Part shown: one piece after another, positions 32,113 through 40,955 of the stretch
Numbering within the stretch: the first letter of the stretch is position 1
Layout: every line of letters starts with the position of its first letter
Origin: Clostridia bacterium
GTDB taxonomy: Bacteria > Bacillota > Clostridia > Oscillospirales > CAG-272
Assembly (NCBI GenBank): GCA_017447775.1
Contig: JAFSMU010000004.1
Coordinates: forward strand, 35,096 to 99,095
Direction: 5' to 3'
Length of the DNA stretch: 64,000 nt
Translations under genes and position numbers: made by a program
The notes under the pieces: generated by a model
Databases searched by the model: none
What the model was told of the DNA's origin: nothing
What the model saw: the letters and a program-made list of their open reading frames with translations, nothing else

Positions 32113-32760
32113 ATGAGCTTTATCGAAGCGAATCTGCGCCTGCTTGACGGATTTGCGACGACTGTGATATTATTCTTTTCGTCGCTTATCATCGCAATAC
32201 CGCTCGGCGCACTTGTGTGCAGGCTTCGCCTGTCAAAAATAAAAGCGATAGAAAACATAATGCGCTTTTTTATCTGGGCGATCCGCGGTACGCCGCTGAT
32301 GCTTCAGATCATCGTTATTTTCTACGTTCCGGGAATACTTTTTAACGTAAGGATAGAGTCGAGAATGGCTGCCGCCATCATCGCTTTTGCGATAAATTAC
32401 GCCGTTTATTTCGGCGAGATATACCGCGCGGGATATACGTCGGTTTCCCGCGGTCAGCGCGATGCGGCGACGTCGCTCGGGCTGTCGGGAAAGGAAACGT
32501 TTTTTAAGATTTTGCTTCCGCCGACGGTGAAAAAAATCATCCCGCCCATGACAAACGAAACGATCTCGCTAGTCAAAGATACGGCGCTGGCGCGCGTTAT
32601 TTCCGTCGGCGAAATAATTTACGAGGCTCAGAAGATAGTCTCAACTCACGCGATAATATGGGTGCTATTATATACGGGCGTTTTTTACCTCTTGTTCAAC
32701 GGCCTTGTCAGCTTGATTTCGGGAAAGATCGAAAAGCGCCTCAGCTATTACGGTGAATGA
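32113..32760 (+). CDS. Polar amino-acid ABC transporter permease
   Basis: A 215-residue membrane protein with about five helices of the HisM/GlnP family. Its EAA loop is GQRDAATSLGLSGKETFFKILLP, which contacts the ATPase. NETISLVKDTALARVISVGEI is a typical C-terminal block. A single permease gene is present, so it probably works as a homodimer. The start follows the binding-protein stop by one base, and its stop lies one base before the ATPase ATG. Confidence 0.94.
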   Translation: MSFIEANLRLLDGFATTVILFFSSLIIAIPLGALVCRLRLSKIKAIENIMRFFIWAIRGTPLMLQIIVIFYVPGILFNVRIESRMAAAIIAFAINYAVYFGEIYRAGYTSVSRGQRDAATSLGLSGKETFFKILLPPTVKKIIPPMTNETISLVKDTALARVISVGEIIYEAQKIVSTHAIIWVLLYTGVFYLLFNGLVSLISGKIEKRLSYYGE

Positions 32761-32761
32761 T

Positions 32762-33529
32762 ATGACGCTTGAAATAATCGATCTGTCAAAAAAATTCGGC
32801 GACACGGCGGCGCTTGACGGCGTATCTTTTTGCGCCGACAGCGGAAAGGTGCTTACCGTCATCGGCGATTCCGGCTCCGGAAAATCAACGCTGCTCAAAC
32901 TCCTCGATCACATCGAACAAAAGGATTCCGGGCGCATAATACTCGACGGAAAAGAGCTTTACTGCGGCAAAGACGCTGTCTTTTCGGACAGGCTCAACTT
33001 CGGCCTTGTCTTTCAGAATTTCAATCTTTTCTACCCGTACAGCGCGTATGAAAATATAATGATCCCCGTGAGGTCGATGGTAAAGCGCGAAATAAAAACG
33101 CGCGGCGTGCCGTTATCAAGGCGAAAAAAAGAAACCGCGGCGGCGCTCGCCGAAAGAGAAAAAAGCGTGCGGCGGCTTATCGAAAGACTGAACATATCAA
33201 AAATAAAGGACCAATACCCGATCAGCTTGTCGGGAGGCGAGGCACAGCGCGTCGCCATTGCGAGAGCGCTTGCGACAGACCCCGCCGTTATATGTTTTGA
33301 CGAACCGACAAGCGCGCTCGACCACAAACTTGTCGGCGAGGTGGCGGAGATAATAACGTCGCTGAGGGAGCTTGATAAAATTATAATTGTCGTAACGCAC
33401 GATATCAGTCTTGCCAAAAAAATATCCGATAACGTCATATTTATGAAAAACGGGCGGATAATCGAATCGGGCGACGCCGGCATACTTGATGATCCCAAAA
33501 CAGAAGAACTTAACGACTTTTTGAAATGA
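32762..33529 (+). CDS. Polar amino-acid ABC transporter ATP-binding protein
   Basis: A 255-residue ATPase. Walker A is GDSGSGKST near residue 38, Q-loop VFQNFNLF, signature LSGGEAQRVAIARAL, Walker B VICFDEPTSALD, and H-loop VTHD. Between Q-loop and signature there is an extra basic stretch of about 25 residues (KREIKTRGVPLSRRKKE) not usual in GlnQ/HisP. ATG 32762 is preferred; an in-frame GTG nine bases earlier is possible. It energises the importer. Confidence 0.95.
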   Translation: MTLEIIDLSKKFGDTAALDGVSFCADSGKVLTVIGDSGSGKSTLLKLLDHIEQKDSGRIILDGKELYCGKDAVFSDRLNFGLVFQNFNLFYPYSAYENIMIPVRSMVKREIKTRGVPLSRRKKETAAALAEREKSVRRLIERLNISKIKDQYPISLSGGEAQRVAIARALATDPAVICFDEPTSALDHKLVGEVAEIITSLRELDKIIIVVTHDISLAKKISDNVIFMKNGRIIESGDAGILDDPKTEELNDFLK

Positions 33530-33536
33530 GGTAAAT

Positions 33537-33806
33537 ATGAACGACAGCGAACACCACGAAATGAACGAACTGTACGAGGCTATCTGCCGCGTTGATAACA
33601 TTGAGGACGCAAAGAATTTTCTTGACGATCTTTTGAGCGCGCAGGAGCTTGAATCGCTCTCGGCGCGTGTGCGCGCCGCAAAAATGCTTATGAACGGCAT
33701 GACGTATATCGAAGTTACAAAAGAAACCAATATTTCAAGCGCAACGCTTGCCCGCATAAACAAGTGCATAAAAAACGGCAAGGGATACAACAAAATACTG
33801 AAATGA
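33537..33806 (+). CDS. YerC/TrpR-family repressor (HisR-like)
   Basis: An 89-residue helix-turn-helix protein related to TrpR. LLSAQELESLSARVRAAKML is the family's N-terminal helical core and TYIEVTKETNISSATLARINKCI its recognition helix pair. In Firmicutes this group (YerC, also called HisR) is linked to histidine uptake and synthesis control. As the last gene of a polar-amino-acid importer operon with matching operators upstream, it probably represses the operon when its amino acid is plentiful. GAGG precedes the ATG. Confidence 0.88.
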   Translation: MNDSEHHEMNELYEAICRVDNIEDAKNFLDDLLSAQELESLSARVRAAKMLMNGMTYIEVTKETNISSATLARINKCIKNGKGYNKILK

Positions 33807-33807
33807 A

Positions 33808-33832
33808 AAAAGACCGCCTATGCGGTCTTTTA
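33808..33832. terminator. Importer operon terminator
   Basis: AAAAGACCGC-ctat-GCGGTCTTTT. An identical 25-base copy follows the pilin gene at 35.57 kb. Confidence 0.88.
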
Positions 33833-33861
33833 TTTTGCAACAAAACAAGAGTCGGATACTA

Positions 33862-34041
33862 TTATTGATCATCCGGCTCATTTTCTTTTTTCAGATTTTC
33901 AAGAGCAAAAGCAATGCATTGATTTATCAGCTCATTTCGGCTCAGATCGTATTTTATCGCCGCATCGTCGATCATTTTCAACATGTCCGACGGGATCCTG
34001 ATGGAGATAACCTCTTTGTCGGATTTTTTAGGAACAAACAT
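33862..34041 (-). CDS. Ribbon-helix-helix protein
   Basis: A 59-residue protein. EVISIRIPSDMLKMIDDAA gives the DNA-contacting strand and first helix, and YDLSRNELINQCIAFALENL the second helix, the classical RHH (CopG/Arc) layout. The TTATTG on the plus strand at 33862-33867 supplies the TAA stop. The minus-strand start follows GGGGTGGATAAAA. No toxin partner is adjacent. It diverges from the pilin gene, whose promoter overlaps its upstream region, so it could regulate that gene. Confidence 0.85.
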   Translation of the reverse strand: MFVPKKSDKEVISIRIPSDMLKMIDDAAIKYDLSRNELINQCIAFALENLKKENEPDDQ

Positions 34042-34054
34042 TTTTATCCACCCC

Positions 34055-34083
34055 TTGACAAATTATATCAAATATGATATACT
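34055..34083 (+). promoter_or_regulatory. Prepilin gene promoter
   Basis: TTGACA (34055-34060), 17-bp spacer, TATACT (34078-34083). The leader to the ATG is about 130 nt. Confidence 0.75.
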
Positions 34084-34221
34084 TCGGATATATTCAAAAT
34101 AGTGATATAAAAATGAATACAATTTTGAATATTTGACATTAATGCACGCGGCGACGTCGTTATTTGAACACGTTATATCATCGCCGAGAAAAAACAAAAT
34201 AATTTAGTTAAGGAGAAAAAA

Positions 34222-35556
34222 ATGAAAAACAACAAGAAAGGTTTTACCATCGTTGAACTTGTCATCGTTATTGTGGTGATCGCGATACTTGCAGCTGTGC
34301 TTATTCCCACATTTGTGAATGTTATAAAGCAGGCGAATCTCGCAAACGATCAGTCTTTGATCCGCAATATGAATACAACTTTGGCGACGTCGAAAATACT
34401 TCAAAACGGCTTTTCGTATGCGGGCGACGCTATAACGGCGCTCAATGCGAACGGCTTTACGGGAAAGTATACTCCATACACAGCCGGATATCATTACGGA
34501 TACCATTTTGAATCAAATACGATGTATATTATCGACGAGAGCAATGCGGTAATATTCCCGAAGTCCAACGTTTCGCTGTCAGATCTTTGGGTGATTTGGA
34601 GCAACAACGCGACCGATAAAGTAGAAGGCGCGACAAAATACGTTTCGCTTGTAAATGTGACGGGCGGATATTATTCGACGCACTTTGCGGCAGGTACAAA
34701 TTACACATTGGACCTCGCGGGACATTATATAAATGTTACCCCCACACTTGATAACGTCACGGTCGTCAACGGCGTATTTATTTCAGGCGCAACGCAGGGC
34801 AATGATCTCACCCCGATGACGGCAGGAAGTGAAGTCGACGTTACGGCAGGAACGGCTGAAGAACGCACGGTTGTCGAAAACAAAACTTTCAGTTTTACTG
34901 AAGCTTTAAGAGAGAAAATCGAATGGACCTCCAACGTCACATATAAGAACTGCATTTTCTATAATTGGATAGGCTCAACCTCCGCCGTAATGAAAAACAA
35001 CCTGACGTTTGACGGATGTACGTTTATTGATGCAACGAAATATGTTTTCAATTTGCAGGACGATGGCGGTGACAAAGCATACGAAGGTACTTTCACAATT
35101 AAAGATTGCACATTCATCAACTGTGCTCGCGGAATAAATATACCGGTTTTCGTATGCGGCAAAGATAACCCCGGCAAGATAATTATAACGGGCAACACAT
35201 TCAACGCTGTAACAGAGCAAAATAGAAGCGCAATACAGCTGATGAAGCAAGAAGTTTCAGGCGCCGAAGAAACAACTGAAAACAGGGAATATATCAATAT
35301 AACCATTTCAAACAACAATTTCACAGAAATAGCGACGACTCAAGCAGGCATATTTACAATACATGAAGGAGTCATAAAGTTGAGCGGTGTGTCTGCAGAC
35401 CATTTAACTTTCAGCGGCAACACGGTTGATTCTTCAATTTCGCCCGACAAGTATATCGTCAACGACGACGGCAAGGCGGACAGCGAGTTTTCTCCATATA
35501 ATATAGCCGAATTCAAGAGCGCGTTGATTGAAAAATTCAATGCGGGGAAAAAGTAA
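34222..35556 (+). CDS. Large prepilin with a beta-helix-like body
   Basis: A 444-residue type IV prepilin. KKG then FTIVELVIVIVVIAILAAVLIP is a class III signal: cleavage after Gly7, Phe as residue 1 and Glu at mature position 5. After the helix, residues about 140-430 carry recurring short Asn/Thr-rich strands (VTYKNCIFYN, LTFDGCTFID, FTIKDCTFIN, IIITGNTFNA, ITISNNNFTE, LTFSGNTVDS) with the spacing of a right-handed parallel beta helix. This is several times longer than a major pilin, so it may be an adhesive or capping pilin. AAGGAG precedes the ATG. AT-rich, no adjacent pilus genes. Confidence 0.85.
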   Translation: MKNNKKGFTIVELVIVIVVIAILAAVLIPTFVNVIKQANLANDQSLIRNMNTTLATSKILQNGFSYAGDAITALNANGFTGKYTPYTAGYHYGYHFESNTMYIIDESNAVIFPKSNVSLSDLWVIWSNNATDKVEGATKYVSLVNVTGGYYSTHFAAGTNYTLDLAGHYINVTPTLDNVTVVNGVFISGATQGNDLTPMTAGSEVDVTAGTAEERTVVENKTFSFTEALREKIEWTSNVTYKNCIFYNWIGSTSAVMKNNLTFDGCTFIDATKYVFNLQDDGGDKAYEGTFTIKDCTFINCARGINIPVFVCGKDNPGKIIITGNTFNAVTEQNRSAIQLMKQEVSGAEETTENREYINITISNNNFTEIATTQAGIFTIHEGVIKLSGVSADHLTFSGNTVDSSISPDKYIVNDDGKADSEFSPYNIAEFKSALIEKFNAGKK

Positions 35557-35573
35557 TAGTACAAATCCAAAAC

Positions 35574-35602
35574 AAAAAGACCGCCTATGCGGTCTTTTTT
35601 AT
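35574..35602. terminator. Terminator between pilin and glycerate kinase
   Basis: AAAAGACCGC-ctat-GCGGTCTTTT, usable in both directions; identical core to the one at 33808. Confidence 0.9.
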
Positions 35603-36726
35603 ATCATATCCTCCGCCAGCCGTTTTGCCGCCGCGGAGAGCGCCGTTTTGCAGTTTTTCTTTGCCGTATCAAGCGGGGTGCCGGCGGGGAAGGACGGGTA
35701 TATTTTCAAAATCCCGATGTCGTGCGCCGCCATAAACCCTTGCCCCGTCTGCCCGACGAGAGCCGACGCGGTGATCCCCGCTTTCTTTGCGCGCGCCGCA
35801 ACGCCCGATATCACCTTTCCGCGCACCGACTGAAAATCGAGCTTGCCCTCGCCCGTTATCACAAGGTCCGCGCCGCGAATGCGCGCATCAAAATTCAGCA
35901 CGTCGAGTATCGTTTCAATTCCCGATTTTATCTCAGCCCCGAGAAAAGCCGCCGCGGCGCCGCCGATACCGCCCGCCGCGCCGGCGCCGCGAAGACTTGA
36001 TACATCAACGCCCGCGTCGCGCTTGATAACGTCTGCAAGATGACGCATACCGTCATCAAGCATATCTATCTCGCCGTCATTTGCGCCCTTCTGCGCCGCA
36101 AAAACGCGAGCCGCGCCGAATTCCCCGTAAAACGGGCTGTCAACGTCCGAAAGGACGCAAATCTCGGCGCACGCCGCAGCTTCTTTTGCCGCCGACGCGT
36201 CAATGCGCGATATTTTTTCAAGCGTTCTGCCGACAGGCACGAAAGATGCGCCGTCTTTATCGAAAAACTTGACTCCCAGCGCCGCCGCCATGCCGCAGCC
36301 GCCGTCGTTTGACGCCGTGCCGCCAAGGCACAGCGAGATCTTTTTGCACCCGCGCTCTATCGCCGCGCGTATCTGCTCGCCGACGCCGTAGCTCGTCGTG
36401 TCTGCGGCCGATTTGTTTTTTCCGACAAGCGTCAGCCCGTCGCACGTCGCCGCCTCGACAACGGCCGTTCCGTCGGGGAGGAGCGCATAGGCGCACGAAG
36501 TCTTTTCAAAGTACGGGCCGCTTGCGCTGATATTCACCATTATGCCGCCGCACGCGCTTGCGATGCACTCGGCGCTTCCCTCGCCGCCGTCGGCAAGCGG
36601 GATAAGGTCGATATTTGCGTCGGGGATAACTTCCCCTATCGCCTCGGCGGCGATGCGGCATACGTCGGGCGCGCTCATCGTGCCCTTAAAGCTGTCCGGC
36701 GCTATGACAATTTTTAATCTGCTCAT
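35599..36726 (-). CDS. glxK: Glycerate kinase (class I)
   Basis: A 375-residue kinase phosphorylating glycerate. IAPDSFKGTMSA at the N-terminus, DGGEGSAECI, LCLGGTASNDGG and LRGAGAAGGIGGA are the family's substrate and nucleotide loops, and ITGEGKLDFQSVRGK the C-terminal conserved block. Length is normal. It converges on the pilin gene. Alternative name garK. No glyoxylate or glycerate pathway genes lie beside it. Confidence 0.95.
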   Translation of the reverse strand: MSRLKIVIAPDSFKGTMSAPDVCRIAAEAIGEVIPDANIDLIPLADGGEGSAECIASACGGIMVNISASGPYFEKTSCAYALLPDGTAVVEAATCDGLTLVGKNKSAADTTSYGVGEQIRAAIERGCKKISLCLGGTASNDGGCGMAAALGVKFFDKDGASFVPVGRTLEKISRIDASAAKEAAACAEICVLSDVDSPFYGEFGAARVFAAQKGANDGEIDMLDDGMRHLADVIKRDAGVDVSSLRGAGAAGGIGGAAAAFLGAEIKSGIETILDVLNFDARIRGADLVITGEGKLDFQSVRGKVISGVAARAKKAGITASALVGQTGQGFMAAHDIGILKIYPSFPAGTPLDTAKKNCKTALSAAAKRLAEDMI

Positions 36727-36736
36727 TTTCTATGCC

Positions 36737-36768
36737 AAAAATATCCCCGCGTTTGCGGGGATATTTTT
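36737..36768 (-). terminator. Terminator of the nfeD-SPFH unit
   Basis: AAATATCCCCGC-gttt-GCGGGGATATTT with an A/T run, just past the SPFH gene stop. Confidence 0.88.
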
Positions 36769-37701
36769 TTATTCCTTATCTGTTTTCGCTATCTCAACTG
36801 CCGAAGTTACAAGCCCCGCAAGGCCCTGAATATTCGACGGCACGATTATCTTCGTCGCCTGTCCGTCGGCGGCCCTCTCAAACGCTTCGAGCGAGCGGAG
36901 CGTCAGCATCTTTTCGCTGGGCGCGGCTTCATTTATCTTCTTGATGCCTTCCGCCGTCGCTTCCTGCACCTTCAGTATAGCCTCGGCTTCGCCTTCGGCG
37001 CGGCGTATCTGCGCCTCTTTATCTGCCTCTGCAATAAGGATCTGCTTCTGCTTCTGCGCCTCGGCGTCAAGGATCATTGCCTGCTTTTTACCCTCTGCAA
37101 CAAGGACTGTCGCGTTCTTTTCGCCCTCGGCGCGAAGAATAGCCTCGCGGCGCTCGCGCTCCGCCTTCATCTGTTTTTCCATCGCGTCCTGAATTTCCTT
37201 CGGGGGCATGATGTTTTTCAGCTCCACGCGGTTGATCTTGATACCCCACGGGTCCGTCGCTTCGTCAAGGATGGCGCGCATCTTCGTGTTGATTATATCG
37301 CGCGAGGTCAGCGTTGCGTCAAGCTCGAGATCGCCGATGATGTTACGCAGCGTCGTCGCCGTCAGGTTTTCGATCGCGGACATCGGGTTTTCAACGCCGT
37401 ATGCGTACAGCTTGCAGTCTGTGATCTGGAAAAACACAACAGTGTCTACCTGCATTTTTACGTTATCCTTCGTGATAACGGCCTGCGGCGGAAAGTCCGC
37501 CACCTGCTCCATAAGAGAAACCTTTTTCGATATCTTCTCGATAAACGGCCACTTCCAGTGGAAGCCCGTGTGCCATGTGCCTCTGTATTTGCCGAGCCGT
37601 TCTACAACAAACGCTCTCGCCTGCGGCACGATGTTAACTCCCGAAATTACGATAACGAGCAAAAGAAATGCCACGATACCGCCGATGATCCAACCTATCA
37701 T
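36769..37701 (-). CDS. SPFH/band-7 (stomatin-like) membrane protein
   Basis: A 310-residue protein with an N-terminal membrane helix (IIGGIVAFLLLVIVISGV) and a band-7 domain (NIVPQARAFVVERLGKY, TLRNIIGDLELDATLTSRD). A long charged coiled coil full of Glu/Ala/Lys follows (about 190-260). It belongs to the QmcA/YuaG-like stomatin group that organises membrane microdomains. It lies directly downstream of nfeD, the usual partner in such operons. Confidence 0.93.
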   Translation of the reverse strand: MIGWIIGGIVAFLLLVIVISGVNIVPQARAFVVERLGKYRGTWHTGFHWKWPFIEKISKKVSLMEQVADFPPQAVITKDNVKMQVDTVVFFQITDCKLYAYGVENPMSAIENLTATTLRNIIGDLELDATLTSRDIINTKMRAILDEATDPWGIKINRVELKNIMPPKEIQDAMEKQMKAERERREAILRAEGEKNATVLVAEGKKQAMILDAEAQKQKQILIAEADKEAQIRRAEGEAEAILKVQEATAEGIKKINEAAPSEKMLTLRSLEAFERAADGQATKIIVPSNIQGLAGLVTSAVEIAKTDKE

Positions 37702-37731
37702 GATAAATACCTCCGTTTAGTTTATTTTTTT

Positions 37732-38151
37732 TTACTTGCAAATCAGTTTAACGCCGCGAATCTCGCAAACCGTAACGACCTCGCCGACTTCAAACGTTTT
37801 GTCTTCGTCCTCGGCGCGAGCCGTCCATTCCTTGCCCATCACCTTGACGGCGCCGCATTCATCAATGTTTGAGATGCGCTCCGTAACGACGGCGCTTTGT
37901 CCGATGACGGCGTCAGCGTTCGTCGGCTCGCTCTTTACGGCGAATTTCTTTTTGAATATTTTATGGAATACCGGCAAAAGAACCGCCGATACCGCGACGA
38001 ACACGAGTATCTGCACCCATATCGGCGCACCGCAGAACGCGAGTATCATCGAAATAATTCCGCTCGGTATGAACCATATCGAAACGAGCGCCGTCGTCGC
38101 CGCTTCGACGATTATCGCCACTACAACGACGCCAAGCCAGAAATATGCCAT
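37732..38151 (-). CDS. NfeD-family membrane protein
   Basis: A 139-residue short NfeD-type protein. Three membrane helices (WLGVVVVAIIVEAAT, IWFIPSGIISMILAFCG, VQILVFVAVSAVLLPVF) are followed by a C-terminal OB-fold (IGQSAVVTERISN, GAVKVMGKEWTA, VGEVVTVCEIRGVKLICK). It assembles with the SPFH protein encoded 30 bp downstream. AGGAGG precedes the ATG. Its promoter overlaps a 19-bp palindrome. Confidence 0.92.
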   Translation of the reverse strand: MAYFWLGVVVVAIIVEAATTALVSIWFIPSGIISMILAFCGAPIWVQILVFVAVSAVLLPVFHKIFKKKFAVKSEPTNADAVIGQSAVVTERISNIDECGAVKVMGKEWTARAEDEDKTFEVGEVVTVCEIRGVKLICK

Positions 38152-38191
38152 GTCAACCTCCTTTTGCGGCGCGAAAAAGCCGCCTTTGTCT

Positions 38192-38230
38192 TGATATCAT
38201 AATGATATCACAAAAACTATGCGTTGTCAA
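38192..38230 (-). promoter_or_regulatory. nfeD promoter overlapped by a 19-bp palindrome
   Basis: Minus-strand TTGACA (38225-38230), 17-bp spacer, TATCAT (38202-38207). TGATATCAT-a-ATGATATCA (38192-38210) is a perfect palindrome covering the -10 and start region. It looks like a repressor site. Confidence 0.7.
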
Positions 38231-38386
38231 TATCTTTTGCGAAAATTTTTTCACAATATATATTTATCTGTTTTTTCGCGGTATATTCCGCGTTCCGTCT
38301 TACTTTGAAAAGCAAAAAACTATTGCAAAAAAATGTATTTTGGTATAAAATAGTAAACGGATAATTTTATCGAAAGGAAAAAGACG

Positions 38387-39670
38387 ATGTTTCCAAAAAG
38401 AGAAGAAATAGCAATCGGCGTGGGCTTTACAAACGTCCCCACCGAAAAATTCAAAGTCAACAGGATCGACGTAAGGTTTACCGTTCCGCTCAAAAAAGAA
38501 ACGGCAGCCGAAAACGCGCTTATATTCCCCGTGGCGTTTCGCGCGACGGAGAAGTACCCCGGCACAAAGCAGATACGCATAGCGTCGGAGGAGCTTTACG
38601 GCACGTCGGTATACTGCGACGTATCAAAGCGCGGCGACGCGCAGATAATCAGCGTCGGGGTAAGCTTTTTGTCAGACAAGTATTCGTATGACGGAACGTA
38701 TATCCTTGACGGCGCGCTGTCGCTGCTTGGCGAGGTAATGATGCACCCGCTCAAAAACGGGGAAGCGTTTATTTCCGAGTACGTTGAAAGCGAAAAGCAA
38801 AAGCTTATCGACGAGGAAATGGCGCGCATCAACGACAAGCGCCGCTACGCGCAGACGCGTATGTGCGAGGAGATGTTCGAGGGAGATCCGTTCTCCGTAT
38901 CCGAAAACGGCGATATAGAAAGCATCAAAGCGGTAACGCCCGAATCGCTCTACGCCGCATACAGAAGGATCGTTGAGGGCGCAAAGGCGGAGATCGTATC
39001 CGTCGGCGATATGGACGCGGCGGCAGTGCGCGCGTTCTTTATAGGAATGTTCGGCGCCGTCCCGCGCGGCGAGTGCGAGGACGTTTTGACCGAGGTCAAA
39101 AAAGCGCCGCGCAAAAAGGTAAAATACGTATATGAGCATCAGAACGTAACGCAGGGCAAGCTCTCCCTCGGCTTTTACACAGGGATCGGCGGAGACGACG
39201 AGCGTGAAACGGCGCTGTCCGTCATGAACTCCGTGTTCGGAGCCGGCACAACGTCAAAACTGTTTATGAACGTGCGCGAAAAGCTCAGCCTTTGCTATTA
39301 TTGCTCGTCGGGCATAAATACGCAAAAAGGATATATGGCGGTGAACTCCGGCATCCTTTTTGAAAATGAAAAGAAAGCGGTCGACGAGATACTTGCCCAG
39401 CTTGACGCCATAGCCGACGGCGAGATCACCGATTTTGAGCTTGACTCGGCAAAAAACGGACTTTGCGACAGATACCGCTCCATTTTCGATAAGGCTTCGT
39501 CGATCTCGTCATACGTTTACGGCGAAACCGTCAGCGGCAAGCTCGAAATGCCCGAGGAAAAGATAAAGAAGATACGCGCCGTCACAAAAGAGGACGTTAT
39601 GGAAGTTGCAAAGGGAATAAAGCTTGACACGTACTACTTCCTTTGCGGAAAGGAGAGCGAAAATGAGTGA
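38387..39670 (+). CDS. M16-family peptidase-like protein, YmfF type
   Basis: A 427-residue insulinase-fold protein lacking the HxxEH zinc motif, as in the inactive partner of M16B heterodimers. Family features: IRIASEELYGTSVYCDV, YGTYI-type strands, FGAGTTSKLFMNVREKLSLCYYCSSG (the R/Y region), and SSYVYGE. It overlaps the active YmfH-type gene by 8 bp, so the two are made together. GAAAGGA precedes the ATG. Confidence 0.9.
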   Translation: MFPKREEIAIGVGFTNVPTEKFKVNRIDVRFTVPLKKETAAENALIFPVAFRATEKYPGTKQIRIASEELYGTSVYCDVSKRGDAQIISVGVSFLSDKYSYDGTYILDGALSLLGEVMMHPLKNGEAFISEYVESEKQKLIDEEMARINDKRRYAQTRMCEEMFEGDPFSVSENGDIESIKAVTPESLYAAYRRIVEGAKAEIVSVGDMDAAAVRAFFIGMFGAVPRGECEDVLTEVKKAPRKKVKYVYEHQNVTQGKLSLGFYTGIGGDDERETALSVMNSVFGAGTTSKLFMNVREKLSLCYYCSSGINTQKGYMAVNSGILFENEKKAVDEILAQLDAIADGEITDFELDSAKNGLCDRYRSIFDKASSISSYVYGETVSGKLEMPEEKIKKIRAVTKEDVMEVAKGIKLDTYYFLCGKESENE

Positions 39671-40946
39671 GATCAAAGTTACCGAGGTTAAAGACCTCGG
39701 CGAAAGATATATAACGGCGCGCCACAAAAGCGGCCTTGAAATAACGCTTATCCCGAAGGACTTTTCCGTTTATTACGCGCTCTTTTCGACGCGCTACGGC
39801 GCGGCTGACAACTGCTTCAAACTCGGCGGCGAAAAGGAATTCACCCGCGTTCCCGACGGGATAGCCCACTATCTCGAACACAAGATGTTTGAAAATGAAA
39901 ACGGCGAGGACACGTTCGAGCGCTTTGCAAAATACGGCGCCGACGCCAACGCCTTTACGTCGACCGACGTAACGGCGTACCTGTTTTCCTGCACCGATCA
40001 TTTTGAGGAAAACCTCGAAATACTGCTCGACTACGTTACAAAGCCGTATTTCACACCCGAAACCGTCGCAAAAGAGCAGGGCATAATCGGGCAGGAGATC
40101 AAAATGGGCGAGGACAACCCGCGCCGCGCGCTCTACTACAATATGCTCGACGCGGTATATAAGGACAGCCAGTGCAAGCTCAACGTCGCCGGCACGGTCG
40201 AATCGATCTCTCACATTACGGCGGATCTGCTCTATTCGTGCTATAATACGTTCTATAACCTTTCAAATATGATGCTCGTCATCTCCGGCAACACGACGAT
40301 GGAAAAGATACTTGAGGTATGCGACCGCATCCTGCCCGTAAAACCGCCCGTCAAGATCGTGCGCCACTATAACGACGAGCAGCCGACTGTCAACAAAAAG
40401 CGCGTTGTCGCGCAGTTTGAGGTGTCAAAGCCGATGTTCATTATCGGCGTCAAAAACCCGGATATCAAGACTTCGTCCTACGACATAATGAAGCAGGACG
40501 CCGAATGTTCGCTTCTGTTTGAACTGCTTTTCGGCGACACGTCGGAGTTTGCGATAGATATGTACGAAAGCGGCCTTGTCAACGGCTTTTACGCGGGTTA
40601 CGACGGCGGTAAGATATCGTCGCTCGGCGAGATCGGCGGAGAAAGCGACGATCCCGAGGCGGTATATCAGAAGCTTGTCGAATACGTCGAAAGAAAGAAG
40701 ACCGAGGGCTTTTCAAAAGAGGACTTTGAGCGCATAAAGAAGGCCGGATACGCCGACGCGATCCGCGCTCTCGACTCGACGCGCTTGCCCGAAGCGATCA
40801 CCTTCCGCAAGATCGAAAATATGGACTTTTTCGAGTATATCGACATATACAAGAACGTCAGGTTCGAGGATATGCAGCCGCTTGTTCGCTCGCTGTTTAC
40901 CGACGATCATCTGTGTATGAGCGTCGTCGAACCGATCAAAAAATGA
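39663..40946 (+). CDS. M16-family zinc peptidase, YmfH type
   Basis: A 427-residue peptidase with the inverted zinc motif GIAHYLEHKMFE (His-x2-Glu-His) near residue 65 and a downstream Glu in VAKEQGIIGQEIKMGED. TSTDVTAYLF and GADANAFT are family blocks. With the preceding gene it forms the YmfF/YmfH pair conserved in Firmicutes, probably a chamber protease for small peptides. ATG 39663 sits within the upstream gene's end. lgt follows 9 bp later. Confidence 0.93.
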   Translation: MSEIKVTEVKDLGERYITARHKSGLEITLIPKDFSVYYALFSTRYGAADNCFKLGGEKEFTRVPDGIAHYLEHKMFENENGEDTFERFAKYGADANAFTSTDVTAYLFSCTDHFEENLEILLDYVTKPYFTPETVAKEQGIIGQEIKMGEDNPRRALYYNMLDAVYKDSQCKLNVAGTVESISHITADLLYSCYNTFYNLSNMMLVISGNTTMEKILEVCDRILPVKPPVKIVRHYNDEQPTVNKKRVVAQFEVSKPMFIIGVKNPDIKTSSYDIMKQDAECSLLFELLFGDTSEFAIDMYESGLVNGFYAGYDGGKISSLGEIGGESDDPEAVYQKLVEYVERKKTEGFSKEDFERIKKAGYADAIRALDSTRLPEAITFRKIENMDFFEYIDIYKNVRFEDMQPLVRSLFTDDHLCMSVVEPIKK

Positions 40947-40955
40947 GGATGATAT

